Translations under genes and position numbers: made by a program | Shown: piece after piece, positions 10,973 through 20,474 of the stretch | Layout: each line of letters starts with the position of its first letter | Numbering within the stretch: the stretch's first letter is position 1 | Assembly: GCF_002256285.1 (NCBI RefSeq) | Contig: NZ_NKJE01000001.1 | Span: 225,851 to 289,850, forward strand | DNA: 64,000 bases | DNA from: Flavobacterium sp. BFFFF1 | GTDB taxonomy: Bacteria; Bacteroidota; Bacteroidia; Flavobacteriales; Flavobacteriaceae | Reading direction: 5' to 3' | The notes under the pieces: generated by a model | The model's database searches: none | What the model was told of the DNA's origin: nothing | What the model saw: the letters and a program-made list of their open reading frames with translations, nothing else

Positions 10973-10980
10973 TAAGTTTG
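10973..10980 (+). promoter_or_regulatory. -7 box of panC-panD
   Basis: TAAGTTTG matches TAnnTTTG and ends 22 bases before the panC ATG. No TTG at the ideal -33 distance is seen. The 107-base divergent gap therefore carries back-to-back boxes for the operons on both sides. Confidence 0.5.
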
Positions 10981-11002
10981 CAAATTATTAATACAACTAC
11001 CC

Positions 11003-11851
11003 ATGGTCATTTTTGAACGCCAGTCCGATCTAAAATCGCATCTCGAATCCATCGTGACTGCAAAAACAACGGTGGGTTTTGTACCAACCATGGGAGCGCT
11101 GCATGCGGGACACCTTTCGCTTATTGAACAGTCTTTGACAGATAACGACATTACCGTGATGAGCATTTTTGTCAACCCAACACAGTTTAACAATCCAGAC
11201 GACCTCAAAAAATATCCCAGAACACTGGAAAAAGATGTCGAAAAAATCAAAACCGTCAGCGATGCAGTAATCATCTATGCGCCTACCGTCGACGACATCT
11301 ACAATGGCAAAACCGAATCAGAATCGTTTAATTTCGACGGGTTGGAAAATCAAATGGAAGGGCGCCACCGGCCAGGTCATTTTGACGGCGTGGGAACCAT
11401 TGTCAAAAGGCTGTTCGAAATCGTGAAACCCACCAATTCTTATTTTGGCGAAAAGGACTTTCAGCAACTACAAATCGTGAAAAAGCTGGTTTCAAAATAC
11501 CAAATCCCCGTCCGCATAATCGGAAGACCCATCTTTCGGGAGCCGAATGGGCTGGCCATGAGTTCTAGAAATGAGCGCCTTACACCTGAAGAAAAGCAAA
11601 AAGCCGCTGTCATTTTCAGTACGTTACAACACGCCAAAAAAATGTTTGGCACGAAAAGTGTAAACGAAGTTGCAAAATATGTTGACAAATTATTTCAAAA
11701 GCAAAAAGATTTCAAGCTGGAATATTTCGAAATTGCTGACGAATCGACCTTATTACCAATAATCCGTAAGAGCAAAAACAAAAAATACCGTGCTTTTATA
11801 GCAGTTTTTGTTAACGATATTCGTTTAATTGACACGATTTCATTTAATTAA
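11003..11851 (+). CDS. panC: Pantothenate synthetase
   Basis: Joins pantoate and beta-alanine with ATP to make pantothenate, the precursor of coenzyme A. The 282 residues carry the nucleotidyltransferase signature [15 protein letters not shown] (HIGH-like), [11 protein letters not shown], the pantoate-binding [18 protein letters not shown], and the KMSKS-like SSRNERL. Length is normal. panD follows after 13 bases and supplies beta-alanine, so the two steps are probably co-expressed. panB is not in the window. Confidence 0.97.
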   Translation: MVIFERQSDLKSHLESIVTAKTTVGFVPTMGALHAGHLSLIEQSLTDNDITVMSIFVNPTQFNNPDDLKKYPRTLEKDVEKIKTVSDAVIIYAPTVDDIYNGKTESESFNFDGLENQMEGRHRPGHFDGVGTIVKRLFEIVKPTNSYFGEKDFQQLQIVKKLVSKYQIPVRIIGRPIFREPNGLAMSSRNERLTPEEKQKAAVIFSTLQHAKKMFGTKSVNEVAKYVDKLFQKQKDFKLEYFEIADESTLLPIIRKSKNKKYRAFIAVFVNDIRLIDTISFN

Positions 11852-11864
11852 TTACTTTTGCGCC

Positions 11865-12215
11865 ATGCAAATCCAAGTTGTAAAATCAAAAATCCACCGC
11901 GTCAGTGTTACTGGCGCCGACCTGAATTATATCGGCAGCATCACCATCGATGAAGCTTTGATGGACGCCGCCAATATTATTGAAGGTGAAAAAGTTTCCA
12001 TCGTGAACATCAACAACGGCGAGCGCCTGGAAACCTATGCCATCAAAGGAAACCGAAACAGTGGCGAAATCACGCTTAACGGTCCCGCTGCAAGAAAAGT
12101 CCAGAAGGGCGACATAATTATCATTATTTCCTACGGAATCCTGGATTTTGAAGAAGCAAAATCTTTTACACCTTCGCTGGTTTTTCCCAATGAGAAAGAC
12201 AACTCCTTAACGTAG
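11865..12215 (+). CDS. panD: Aspartate 1-decarboxylase, pyruvoyl-dependent
   Basis: Converts aspartate to beta-alanine for pantothenate synthesis. I place the start at 11865 ([13 protein letters not shown], 116 residues). An upstream in-frame start at 11829 would overlap panC and add 12 unconserved residues. The self-cleavage site Gly24-Ser25 ([11 protein letters not shown]) that forms the pyruvoyl group and the conserved Lys9 are both present. It is followed after 4 bases by a GTG-started membrane protein gene, so the operon may continue. Confidence 0.96.
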   Translation: MQIQVVKSKIHRVSVTGADLNYIGSITIDEALMDAANIIEGEKVSIVNINNGERLETYAIKGNRNSGEITLNGPAARKVQKGDIIIIISYGILDFEEAKSFTPSLVFPNEKDNSLT

Positions 12216-12219
12216 GCGT

Positions 12220-13182
12220 GTGAAAAGTCGCCTTACAAAATGGCTTTCAATTACATTGCCTCTGCTATTGGGAGTAATCCTGATTGTCTACACCTATGAT
12301 AAATTTACCGCAGCGCAATTAAAGGAAATCAAAACCCATTTTCGTCGTGCGGATTATTTCTACATCATCATTTCACTGATTATTTCCACTTTGGGTTGTG
12401 CGTCCAGAGCGTATCGCTGGAAATTTTCATTGGAACACATGGGTTATAAAAGTTCGTTTGCAAACAACTTTATGGCCATCTCCGTGGGATATCTAATGAA
12501 TTTGTCCATCCCGCGTTCAGGGGAATTCTCCAGGGCACTGCTTATTAAAAAATATGATAATATCCCTTTCGATAAAGGCTTTGGAAGCATCGTTGCGGAA
12601 CGAATTGTTGATTCGATTGTGTTGCTTTTTTTGATGATTCTCACGGTCTTTGTTCAATTTGAAGCTGTGAAGAAATTTGTATTGGATAAAATCCCATTAC
12701 AGCAAACAATCTGGTTGCTCGCCATCGGCACATTATTAACCATCATCGCACTATTGCTTTATTTTTACTCGAAAATGAATTTCATCCTGACACTGAAAGC
12801 CAAAGTGTCCGGTTTAAAGGAAGGAATGCTCAGTGTGGTGAAAATGAAGAAAAAGTGGCCTTATATTTTTCATACCCTGTTTATCTGGGTAAGCTATATC
12901 GCGATGTTTTACATCACGATCTTCACATTGACTGAAACCAGCGATATTGGTGTAGGCGCTGTACTTTCCTCTTTTCTCGTGGGCAGTATCACAATTGCTG
13001 TAACCAGCAGTGGATTTGGCACTTACCCAGTGTTGATGTCAAAAATCCTGCTCTTTTATGGAATAACTGAAACCGTAGGCAACGCGTTTGGGTGGATTGT
13101 CTGGATTTCCCAGATTTTACTCGTTGTAATCACCGGAGTAATCTCAATTTTCCTACTCCCCATCCTGAATAGAAAAAAATAA
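12220..13182 (+). CDS. Flippase-like/lysylphosphatidylglycerol synthase-type integral membrane protein (UPF0104)
   Basis: 320 residues with about eight hydrophobic segments, starting with GTG four bases after panD. Segments such as SIPRSGEFSRALLIKKYDNIPF and GFGSIVAERIVDSIVLL are typical of the UPF0104/YbhN/AglD2 family, which matches the membrane half of lysylphosphatidylglycerol synthase MprF. There is no C-terminal aminoacyl-transfer domain, so it should not make lysyl-PG; a lipid flippase or lipid-handling role is inferred. Tight coupling to panD is probably a matter of co-transcription only. Confidence 0.82.
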   Translation: MKSRLTKWLSITLPLLLGVILIVYTYDKFTAAQLKEIKTHFRRADYFYIIISLIISTLGCASRAYRWKFSLEHMGYKSSFANNFMAISVGYLMNLSIPRSGEFSRALLIKKYDNIPFDKGFGSIVAERIVDSIVLLFLMILTVFVQFEAVKKFVLDKIPLQQTIWLLAIGTLLTIIALLLYFYSKMNFILTLKAKVSGLKEGMLSVVKMKKKWPYIFHTLFIWVSYIAMFYITIFTLTETSDIGVGAVLSSFLVGSITIAVTSSGFGTYPVLMSKILLFYGITETVGNAFGWIVWISQILLVVITGVISIFLLPILNRKK

Positions 13183-13239
13183 TTTCTTAACTTCCCCGAC
13201 TGTTTCAAAAGATTCATTGAATTTTACCATCGGCGGACT

Positions 13240-14394
13240 ATGAAAAAAATTATTATTCTACTTGCTTTCCTCCTTTGCATGCCTGCTTTCTCTCAAAGAA
13301 GCCGTGACACTATTTTTTCGGAAAAGCTAAACATGGACCGCGAATTTACCGTTTCGCTTCCGTTATCATACAGCAAAAATAAGGACCGTAAATATCCGCT
13401 ATTGCTTTTGTTGGATGGCGAATATCTGCTGGATGCTTATGATGGCGCGCTGGCCTACGGAAATTATTGGGACGACCTTCCGGAAGTCATTATTGTCGCC
13501 GTTAACCAAAACAGCGGCCAGCAAAAGGAAAGAAACGCCGATTCAGTAATGGACGAAGAGGGATTGCCCACCGAATCTGGCGCCGCATTCTTTGATTTTA
13601 TAGGGACAGAATTGCTTCCGGCTGTTGAAAAAAAATACAGGCTTTCACCATTCCGAATTATCGGCGGGCACGACGTTACGGCAGGATTTCTGAACCTATT
13701 TTTGTATAAAGAAAACCCACTTTTTAACGCTTACATCTGTTTCAGCCCGGAATTTGGTGAACAAATGATGGAGCGCATTCCCGTAATGCTGCAAACAACC
13801 AAAAAGCCAATTTTTTATTACCTGGCAAGTGGTGACGGTGACTTGAAAAAAAACCTGGCGAGCATGCGTACATTAGATCAAAACATCAAAACCATTCTTC
13901 ATCCGAATGTCTATTATGAGTACGACGAATTTAAAGGCGCATCACATTACTCGCTCGTATTGTACGGCATTCCAAACTCACTATACCATATCTTCGGGCA
14001 ATACCAGCCTATATCAACGGCAGAATTTCAGGAGAAAATCGTAAAAATGGAAAAAGGATACGTCGATTATCTCGTAAAAAAATATGAAATTATCGAAAAG
14101 TCTTATGGGATGAAAATGCCAATCCGTTTGGGTGATTTCAAAGCCATCGAAGCCGCAATTATCAAAAACAATGCGTTTGAGGAATTCGAAAAATTAGCAG
14201 GACTTGCTAAAAAAAGTTACCCAAAATCAATGCTCTCCCAATATGAGATGGGCATGTTTTATGAAAAAACAGGCGATACTAAAAAGGCAGCGAAAGCATA
14301 TCAGAACGCTTACCTTATGGACGAAATCGGGGACCTCACCAAAGACATGATGCTCGAGAAAGCAGATGAATTAAAAAAAGGAGGAAGTAAATAA
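13240..14394 (+). CDS. Exported esterase-fold (alpha/beta hydrolase) protein lacking the Ser nucleophile
   Basis: 384 residues: signal peptide MKKIIILLAFLLCMPAFSQ, an esterase D/enterochelin-esterase-like alpha/beta hydrolase domain (about 25-270), and a C-terminal part (about 300-380) with TPR-like helices (YEMGMFYEKTGDTKKAAKAY). At the nucleophile elbow, where the family has GHSxGG, this protein has GGHDVTAG (142-149), so Asp145 replaces Ser. A candidate catalytic His remains in GASHYS. It may be catalytically inactive or use another residue. Its stop codon overlaps the radA start by one base, so the two are translationally linked. Confidence 0.8.
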   Translation: MKKIIILLAFLLCMPAFSQRSRDTIFSEKLNMDREFTVSLPLSYSKNKDRKYPLLLLLDGEYLLDAYDGALAYGNYWDDLPEVIIVAVNQNSGQQKERNADSVMDEEGLPTESGAAFFDFIGTELLPAVEKKYRLSPFRIIGGHDVTAGFLNLFLYKENPLFNAYICFSPEFGEQMMERIPVMLQTTKKPIFYYLASGDGDLKKNLASMRTLDQNIKTILHPNVYYEYDEFKGASHYSLVLYGIPNSLYHIFGQYQPISTAEFQEKIVKMEKGYVDYLVKKYEIIEKSYGMKMPIRLGDFKAIEAAIIKNNAFEEFEKLAGLAKKSYPKSMLSQYEMGMFYEKTGDTKKAAKAYQNAYLMDEIGDLTKDMMLEKADELKKGGSK

Positions 14395-15755
14395 TGTCGA
14401 AAATTAAGACGTCTTTTTTTTGCCAGAACTGCGGCGCACAATATTCGAAATGGCAGGGGCAATGCAACTCCTGTAAACAATGGAATACTATCGTTGAAGA
14501 GGTAATCCAGAAAGAAGAAAAGATGTCGTGGAAAAGCCAGGACAATTCCACAAAAAAAGCTGCCAAACCATTAAAGATCGACGAAATTGATTCTTCGCAG
14601 GAAATCCGTATGGACAGTCGGGATGGTGAACTTAACCGCGTACTGGGTGGCGGTATCGTTCCTGGCTCATTGATTTTATTGGGCGGCGAGCCGGGTATCG
14701 GTAAAAGCACACTACTACTTCAGATTTCACTGAAACTTCCTTTTAAAACGCTGTATGTTTCAGGGGAGGAAAGCCAGAAACAGATTAAGATGCGTGCTGA
14801 ACGGATTACCAAGGCCCCAAACAACTGTTACATCTTAACCGAAACCAAAACACAGCATATCTTCCGCCAGATCGAAGAAATCGAACCGGAAGTGGTCATC
14901 ATAGACTCTATACAAACACTGCATACCGATTACATCGAGGCATCGCCCGGCAGCATTTCTCAAATCCGCGAATGTACCGCCGAGCTCATTAAATTTGCAA
15001 AAGAGTCGAATGTGCCGGTAATCCTTATTGGCCACATCACGAAGGACGGCAGCATTGCAGGGCCGAAGATATTGGAACACATGGTCGACACGGTATTGCA
15101 GTTTGAAGGCGACCGAAATCATGTGTACCGCATACTAAGATCGCTTAAAAACCGTTTTGGCTCAACCGCCGAACTGGGCATATATGAAATGCAGGGCAGC
15201 GGATTGCGCGAAGTTTCAAACCCATCTGAAATCCTGATTTCCCCAAAAAGCGAAGAATTGTCGGGGACGGCCATTGCGTCGACGCTAGAAGGCATGCGCC
15301 CTTTGATGATAGAAATTCAGGCTTTGGTGAGCACTGCGGTATATGGAACACCACAAAGAAGCACGACGGGATACAATGCCAAGAGGCTGAACATGATTTT
15401 GGCTGTGCTTGAAAAACGCGCAGGATTCAGGTTGGGTACGAAGGACGTCTTCCTGAATGTCACCGGAGGAATTACCGTCGACGACCCGGCAATTGATCTT
15501 GCCGTTGTTGCGGCAATCCTCTCATCAAACGAGGATATTCCTGTCGGTAGGGATTTTTGCTTCGCCGCCGAGGTGGGGCTCTCAGGCGAAATCCGACCGG
15601 TTAACCGCATAGAACAACGCATACAGGAGGCAGAAAAGTTAGGATTTTCTACGATCTTTGTGTCAAAGCACAACAAAATTTCGGCGAAGAATTTCGGCAT
15701 AAAAGTGATGATGGTAGGCCGCATCGAAGAAGTCGCCGGAGATTTATTCGGCTAA
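14394..15755 (+). CDS. radA: DNA repair protein RadA
   Basis: RecA-like ATPase that promotes branch migration during recombinational repair. The 453 residues have an N-terminal C4 zinc finger (Cys10, Cys13, Cys24, Cys27), Walker A GGEPGIGKST at 97-106, the RadA-specific KNRFG motif in SLKNRFGSTAE, and a Lon-protease-like C-terminal domain (FAAEVGLSGEIRPV). The start codon overlaps the preceding esterase-fold gene by one base (TAATG). Confidence 0.97.
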   Translation: MSKIKTSFFCQNCGAQYSKWQGQCNSCKQWNTIVEEVIQKEEKMSWKSQDNSTKKAAKPLKIDEIDSSQEIRMDSRDGELNRVLGGGIVPGSLILLGGEPGIGKSTLLLQISLKLPFKTLYVSGEESQKQIKMRAERITKAPNNCYILTETKTQHIFRQIEEIEPEVVIIDSIQTLHTDYIEASPGSISQIRECTAELIKFAKESNVPVILIGHITKDGSIAGPKILEHMVDTVLQFEGDRNHVYRILRSLKNRFGSTAELGIYEMQGSGLREVSNPSEILISPKSEELSGTAIASTLEGMRPLMIEIQALVSTAVYGTPQRSTTGYNAKRLNMILAVLEKRAGFRLGTKDVFLNVTGGITVDDPAIDLAVVAAILSSNEDIPVGRDFCFAAEVGLSGEIRPVNRIEQRIQEAEKLGFSTIFVSKHNKISAKNFGIKVMMVGRIEEVAGDLFG

Positions 15756-15774
15756 AATATTATCAAATTACCCT

Positions 15775-17736
15775 ATGAGAACCGGAAAGCAGAAAATATA
15801 CTTAGCCCTGAAAATCATCGCAGTCTTTTTTGTGATGATCGTTGTCGGTTTTTTTATTTTCAGGAATACACTGTTGGAGAAAGCCATTGCAAGGGTTTCC
15901 AATAAAATGGACCGGGAATACAACAGCACTTTTAAAGTTAGGAACGCCGCCTTTGAAGGTTTTTCAGGAATCAGGATGGAAGAGGTTTCTTTAGTGCCAA
16001 AAAATGCCGACACGCTGTTAAATATCAAAAAGGTAAGAACCAGTGTGAATTTCTGGAAACTTATGTTCGGCGAGGTACAGCTTGGCACGCTGGAACTGCA
16101 TGATGGATTTGTACAATTGGTCAAACGGGGCGAAACAAAAAACTTCGACGCCTTCCTTAAAAAGAAAAGTGAAAACGACCTGCCCAGTGAAAAACGCGAT
16201 TATGCCGAATGGGCTTACCGCCTGATATCTCAAGGCTTGAACCTGATTCCGACAGACATGCAACTGACAAATCTCGCGTTCCGACTCAATGATAATGGTA
16301 AAACAGCCAATATCCTATTCAGTAAACTCAGTCTGGCTGACAAGCAACTCGAAACCTCGATTAATGTCCGCACAACAAATTTTTCGCAAAACTGGCGGCT
16401 GGCAGGTTTTGCAGACCCGAGACACAATAAAGCGGATATTCGGTTTTTCAACATCGATACCGGCGCCATAAAAATACCTTACCTCGATGAACGTTATCAC
16501 TTCAAATCCAGTTTTGATTCCATCAGGGTAAAAGTCGATGACATTGATATGGACGGTGACGAACTACATGTTGACGGATTTGCGTCCATTGCCAATCTTA
16601 AAATCAACCACCGGCGTATTGCCAGTAAAGATGTTACGATTAAAAACGCACGTTTTGACTATCGGTTCCTGCTCGGCGAAAATTTCATATCGATTGACAG
16701 CGCGTCGACTGTCAGCCTGAACAAACTGAAATTTCATCCGTATGTGTCTTATGATACCGAATCCGATACGGTTTATAAATTGAAAGTAAACATCCCGAAA
16801 ATGAAAGCACAGGACTTCATCTCTTCCCTTCCGGACGGATTGTTTTCACATTTACAAGGGATGGAAGCCGAAGGGAACTTCAGTTACAATCTTGATTTTA
16901 TGTTTAACAAAAATAAACCGGGCGCGTTGGTTTTCGACAGCAAACTCGAAAAGGAAGGGCTTAAAATCCTTAAGTATGGCGACGCAAACCTGAGTAAACT
17001 CAATGGGGAATTTATATATCATGCCATCGAAAACGGCAGGGAACAGCGCGGCATCCTTGTTGGGCCCGGAAATCCCAATTACACACCGTTAAGCCAGATT
17101 TCGCCTTACCTGCGTAAATCAGTACTCACTACGGAAGACCCTTCGTTTTTTTCGCATCGGGGATTCATCAGCGAAGCGTTTAAGCAATCAATTATCAAGA
17201 ACATCAGGACCAAAAAATTCTCGCGGGGCGCCAGTACCATCAGTATGCAGTTGATTAAGAACGTGTTCCTGACGCGGGAAAAAACACTGTCGCGAAAACT
17301 AGAGGAAATATTGTTGGTGTACACTCTTGAAAACAACCGCATTTCGAGCAAAGAGCGCATGCTGGAAGTGTATTTTAATATCATCGAATGGGGTCCGAAC
17401 GTGTACGGCATTGGAGAAGCGAGCCGTTTTTATTTCCAGAAAAGCCCTTCAGAATTGTCGTTGAATGAATGCCTGTACCTCGCGACAATTATCCCAAGTC
17501 CGAAACATTTTATGTGGCAGTTTGATGGTGACGGAAATCTGAAATCGTATGCCAAAAAGAACCAAACAAACCTCACAAACCTGATGCTGCGCCGTGGTGT
17601 GCTCATTGCGGAAGATACATTGTACAAATCGCTTCCCGTACTGATATCCGGCCCTGCCAAAAGCTTCATCAGGCTGAAAGTCAAAGATACTACCGTTGTT
17701 GACTCTTTGAGAATTGACGAAGAATTTGAATTTTAG
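15775..17736 (+). CDS. Membrane-anchored AsmA-like protein with C-terminal GT51 peptidoglycan transglycosylase domain
   Basis: 653 residues: one N-terminal membrane helix (about 10-28), a long beta-rich AsmA/DUF-like region (about 35-430), then a GT51 domain (about 440-605). The GT51 motifs are clear: TEDPSFFSHRG with the catalytic Glu454, GASTISMQLIKNVFL, SRKLEEILL, and RMLEVYFNIIEWGPN with Glu531. There is no transpeptidase domain, so it is not a class A PBP but a monofunctional-type glycosyltransferase with a very large periplasmic N-terminal extension. Its last bases overlap the convergent LytTR gene by four. Confidence 0.85.
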   Translation: MRTGKQKIYLALKIIAVFFVMIVVGFFIFRNTLLEKAIARVSNKMDREYNSTFKVRNAAFEGFSGIRMEEVSLVPKNADTLLNIKKVRTSVNFWKLMFGEVQLGTLELHDGFVQLVKRGETKNFDAFLKKKSENDLPSEKRDYAEWAYRLISQGLNLIPTDMQLTNLAFRLNDNGKTANILFSKLSLADKQLETSINVRTTNFSQNWRLAGFADPRHNKADIRFFNIDTGAIKIPYLDERYHFKSSFDSIRVKVDDIDMDGDELHVDGFASIANLKINHRRIASKDVTIKNARFDYRFLLGENFISIDSASTVSLNKLKFHPYVSYDTESDTVYKLKVNIPKMKAQDFISSLPDGLFSHLQGMEAEGNFSYNLDFMFNKNKPGALVFDSKLEKEGLKILKYGDANLSKLNGEFIYHAIENGREQRGILVGPGNPNYTPLSQISPYLRKSVLTTEDPSFFSHRGFISEAFKQSIIKNIRTKKFSRGASTISMQLIKNVFLTREKTLSRKLEEILLVYTLENNRISSKERMLEVYFNIIEWGPNVYGIGEASRFYFQKSPSELSLNECLYLATIIPSPKHFMWQFDGDGNLKSYAKKNQTNLTNLMLRRGVLIAEDTLYKSLPVLISGPAKSFIRLKVKDTTVVDSLRIDEEFEF

Positions 17737-18482
17737 CGGAAGTGCTTCAGGAAATCTTCCTTATACGTTGGTGATACCTCTACTTCAGTGCCGTCCTGCA
17801 ATGTGAGTGAGCCTCCCTTGTTGTAAGATTTCACAAAATTAAGATTGATGATGTGTGATTTGTGCACGCGTAAAAATGGAAGCGGAAGAATATCGGAGAA
17901 GTGTTTTAAAAACCTACAGACCATCTTCTTATGCCCATTCGCCAGAAACAAATCAGTGAAATTCCCATTGCCGCGCAGCCTGACAATGTCCTCCATCTTT
18001 ACGACTTCAAACCCTTCCGAAGTGGGTAAAATAACCTGCTGCTTTTCTGCTTTTGGTTCACGAAAATTTTCGAGGATGATTTTATTTCGGTTAAAGATCT
18101 CCTGGTTCTGGATTTGTTGTTGCACTTTATTTACCGCGATAATCAGTTCTTCGATGCTAATGGGTTTTAAGAGATAATACGCAGCACTTTGGTTCAGGGC
18201 CTTTAAGGAATATTCTGAAAACGCGGTAACAAAGATCGTCTCAAATTGAAGGTCTTTACAGGCCTCGAGTACATCAAACGCATTTCCGAAAGGCATTTCG
18301 ACATCCAAAAAAACCAGGCTCGGCTGTAAATCGTGCAGCAAAGGTACCGCTTCCCTGATATTTTGCGCCTCACCGACAATCGCTACCTGCGGGCAATATT
18401 TCCCGATGTAATTTCGCAGGACTTCACGCGCTGCGGCTTCATCCTCTACAATTACTGCAGTTATTTTTTGAAATGTCATCAT
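17733..18482 (-). CDS. LytTR-family response regulator
   Basis: 249 residues: receiver domain (about 6-125) with acidic EDE pocket, phosphoacceptor Asp60 in VFLDVEMP, and Lys in LLKPIS, followed by a LytTR DNA-binding domain (about 150-249, FLRVHKSHIINLNFV). It overlaps the upstream sensor kinase by four bases (ATGA), so the two are a translationally coupled pair. Direct repeats spaced 21 bp between the kinase and the divergent VWA gene (20365-20392) are the obvious candidate target. Typical length, no damage seen. Confidence 0.94.
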   Translation of the reverse strand: MMTFQKITAVIVEDEAAAREVLRNYIGKYCPQVAIVGEAQNIREAVPLLHDLQPSLVFLDVEMPFGNAFDVLEACKDLQFETIFVTAFSEYSLKALNQSAAYYLLKPISIEELIIAVNKVQQQIQNQEIFNRNKIILENFREPKAEKQQVILPTSEGFEVVKMEDIVRLRGNGNFTDLFLANGHKKMVCRFLKHFSDILPLPFLRVHKSHIINLNFVKSYNKGGSLTLQDGTEVEVSPTYKEDFLKHFR

Positions 18483-20311
18483 ATTTTGTGCGTTAACGGA
18501 AATGTGATGGTTACAACGGTACCCGTTTCCGGCGGTGTTTTTTCAGCGATCGAAAAAGCGATTTCTTTTTTATACAAATCATTCAACAGTGCAATGCGCT
18601 CTTTGGTGTTGGTTATTCCACGTGACTGGTGGATTTTCTGATTGGCCGTTTTCAGCGCCGCACTTCGCTCAAGTCCAATTCCATTGTCCTCGATCCGGAC
18701 AATAATTTTCCTTTGCTCCAATGTAAACGAGAGGGTTAAAAAGCCTTTGGATTCAATATATCTCAAACCGTGCCATATCGCATTTTCGAGATGGGGCTGG
18801 ATAATCATGTTGGGGATTAACGACTGCTCCGCGTCAATTTCATCATCCACTATAATGTTGTATGTAAACTGATCGGGAAAACGCAGGTGTTCCAGGTCGA
18901 GGTATTTTGTGAGCTGCTCGATTTCGTTGCTCAACGAAACAAAATCCTTATTGGAATTCTCCATCATATTGCGCATCAGCACCGAATAAGAGGACAGGTA
19001 TTTATTGGCTTCCAACTCATTGTTCTGCGAGATAAACTGGTTCACGCTGTTCAGGCTGTTGAATATAAAATGTGGGTTCATTTCACGGCGAAGCGACTGT
19101 AGCGCGATTTCCTTGTTCTTGATTTTAATCGAATACAATGCTTTGGCAATCAAACCGACAAATAACAGCAACAATAACATCGAACCTATCAGAAAATAAT
19201 TGAACGTATTTTTCTTCGCAATCAATTCGTCTTTGAGCCCTTTTTCCTTCTCAAGCTGCCGGATTCTCTCTTCGGTAACCTGAAATGTCTTCGCATCAAC
19301 AAGCGAACTGTCAGCGCGCACCAACGCGTCAAAATTCTTGAAAAAGCCTTCGTACAAAGCGAGACTTTCCTGATTATTCCCAACTGATTTGTAATATTCC
19401 AATAACTTTGAAAGGCTTGCTTTAGCGTCGTTGGTACGGCCGTTTTTAGCCGCAATTTGATACGCTTCTTTCAATAAATCGACCGCCTTTTCGGATTGAC
19501 TATTTTTAAAGTAAACATTTGACAGCAATGACAATTGCCTGATTTCGTTATCACTATCTTTATTTTTCCGGGCATCGTCCAATAGTTTTCCGTGAATTTC
19601 AATGGCTTTGTCAAACTGTTTGCCCGACGTGTACACTTTCGCTATTTCGTTCTTGATCTTGATCACCTCATCAGGCCTGTCCTTGCTGTAAGTGATGGCT
19701 TTTTCATAGCTTTCGATTGCGCCGACGGCATTGTTCGTCCTAACGTTTAATTCTGCATTCTGGATGTATGCGTCAGCAGCTTCCTCTTTATTTGCCGATT
19801 TGTCCGCCAATGAAATGTTAGAGCGGCTGTAGCTTTCCTGAGCCTGGGGATTGCCCGCGTTCTCTAAGCGCTTAAAGTCATTGGAATTCATTTGTTCAAG
19901 CAATTTGTTATCCGTTGTCGCAGCCGCCTTTTTATAATTAGTGACCGCCGGGCCGAATTTCTTCTGATTTTCCTGCACTTTAGCAATACTGCGGCGGAGC
20001 CTTGCGAGATCTTCCGTCTGGTCCGATTTGGTATACAGGATCGCCTTTTTTAGGTATTCTTCCGCCTTTGCATAGTCTTCTTTTTTAATGAACGTTTCCG
20101 CCAATGCTTCATAGTTCCTGGCGATGCGCTGCTGGTCATTTTTTTCAAAGGAGTCCTTGAGTTCCCTGGCGACCGAATTCGTCTTTGACTTTACTTTCTT
20201 TTCTTCAGGCGGCTGTAACTTTTTTACGGTATCCTGCGGTCGTACTGATGCCGGGATGAGCAGCAATAGCAGCAATGAATAAAAGGTGTGCCTGAGATGG
20301 GACATTCGCAT
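18479..20311 (-). CDS. TPR-containing LytS-type sensor histidine kinase
   Basis: 610 residues: signal sequence (MRMSHLRHTFYSLLLLLLIP), a periplasmic region of TPR repeats (about 45-350; ASTKTPR-type helices such as AKAEEYLKKAILY), a coiled-coil stretch, one membrane helix (about 375-395), then a LytS/His_kinase domain with phosphoacceptor His414 in MNPHFIFNSLNS, and an HATPase domain (RIEDNGIGLE). It phosphorylates the LytTR regulator encoded immediately downstream. The stimulus is unknown; TPRs suggest a protein or peptide ligand. Confidence 0.93.
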   Translation of the reverse strand: MRMSHLRHTFYSLLLLLLIPASVRPQDTVKKLQPPEEKKVKSKTNSVARELKDSFEKNDQQRIARNYEALAETFIKKEDYAKAEEYLKKAILYTKSDQTEDLARLRRSIAKVQENQKKFGPAVTNYKKAAATTDNKLLEQMNSNDFKRLENAGNPQAQESYSRSNISLADKSANKEEAADAYIQNAELNVRTNNAVGAIESYEKAITYSKDRPDEVIKIKNEIAKVYTSGKQFDKAIEIHGKLLDDARKNKDSDNEIRQLSLLSNVYFKNSQSEKAVDLLKEAYQIAAKNGRTNDAKASLSKLLEYYKSVGNNQESLALYEGFFKNFDALVRADSSLVDAKTFQVTEERIRQLEKEKGLKDELIAKKNTFNYFLIGSMLLLLLFVGLIAKALYSIKIKNKEIALQSLRREMNPHFIFNSLNSVNQFISQNNELEANKYLSSYSVLMRNMMENSNKDFVSLSNEIEQLTKYLDLEHLRFPDQFTYNIIVDDEIDAEQSLIPNMIIQPHLENAIWHGLRYIESKGFLTLSFTLEQRKIIVRIEDNGIGLERSAALKTANQKIHQSRGITNTKERIALLNDLYKKEIAFSIAEKTPPETGTVVTITFPLTHKI

Positions 20312-20364
20312 AGTGTATTTTTCGGAATGTAAAGTAACTTAATTCCTTACGTTTTTCCTATCGC

Positions 20365-20392
20365 TTTCACCAAGTCAAACCGTTGTTTCACC
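20365..20392. promoter_or_regulatory. Candidate LytTR operator: TTTCACC direct repeats, 21 bp apart
   Basis: Two copies of TTTCACC at 20365-20371 and 20386-20392 are offset by 21 bp, the two-helical-turn spacing used by LytTR regulators. They lie in the divergent gap between the kinase/LytTR operon and the VWA gene, 30-60 bases upstream of the -7 box at 20424-20431, a position suited to activation. Confidence 0.5.
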
Positions 20393-20423
20393 CATTGTTC
20401 AAAAATCGATTTCAGGATGTGGA

Positions 20424-20431
20424 TAATTTTG
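20424..20431 (+). promoter_or_regulatory. -7 box upstream of the VWA lipoprotein gene
   Basis: TAATTTTG matches TAnnTTTG, 43 bases before the ATG. No TTG lies at the best -33 spacing (nearest is 26 bp upstream), as would be expected of an activator-dependent promoter. Confidence 0.4.
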
Positions 20432-20474
20432 GTTCCGGAATAAAGATCAAACCGTTTAACCAAAATTACTTCTT

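Noticed and set aside
11829..11864. Upstream start for panD
   Set aside because: It would overlap panC and shift the processing site away from Gly24-Ser25. The start at 11865 restores the family spacing.
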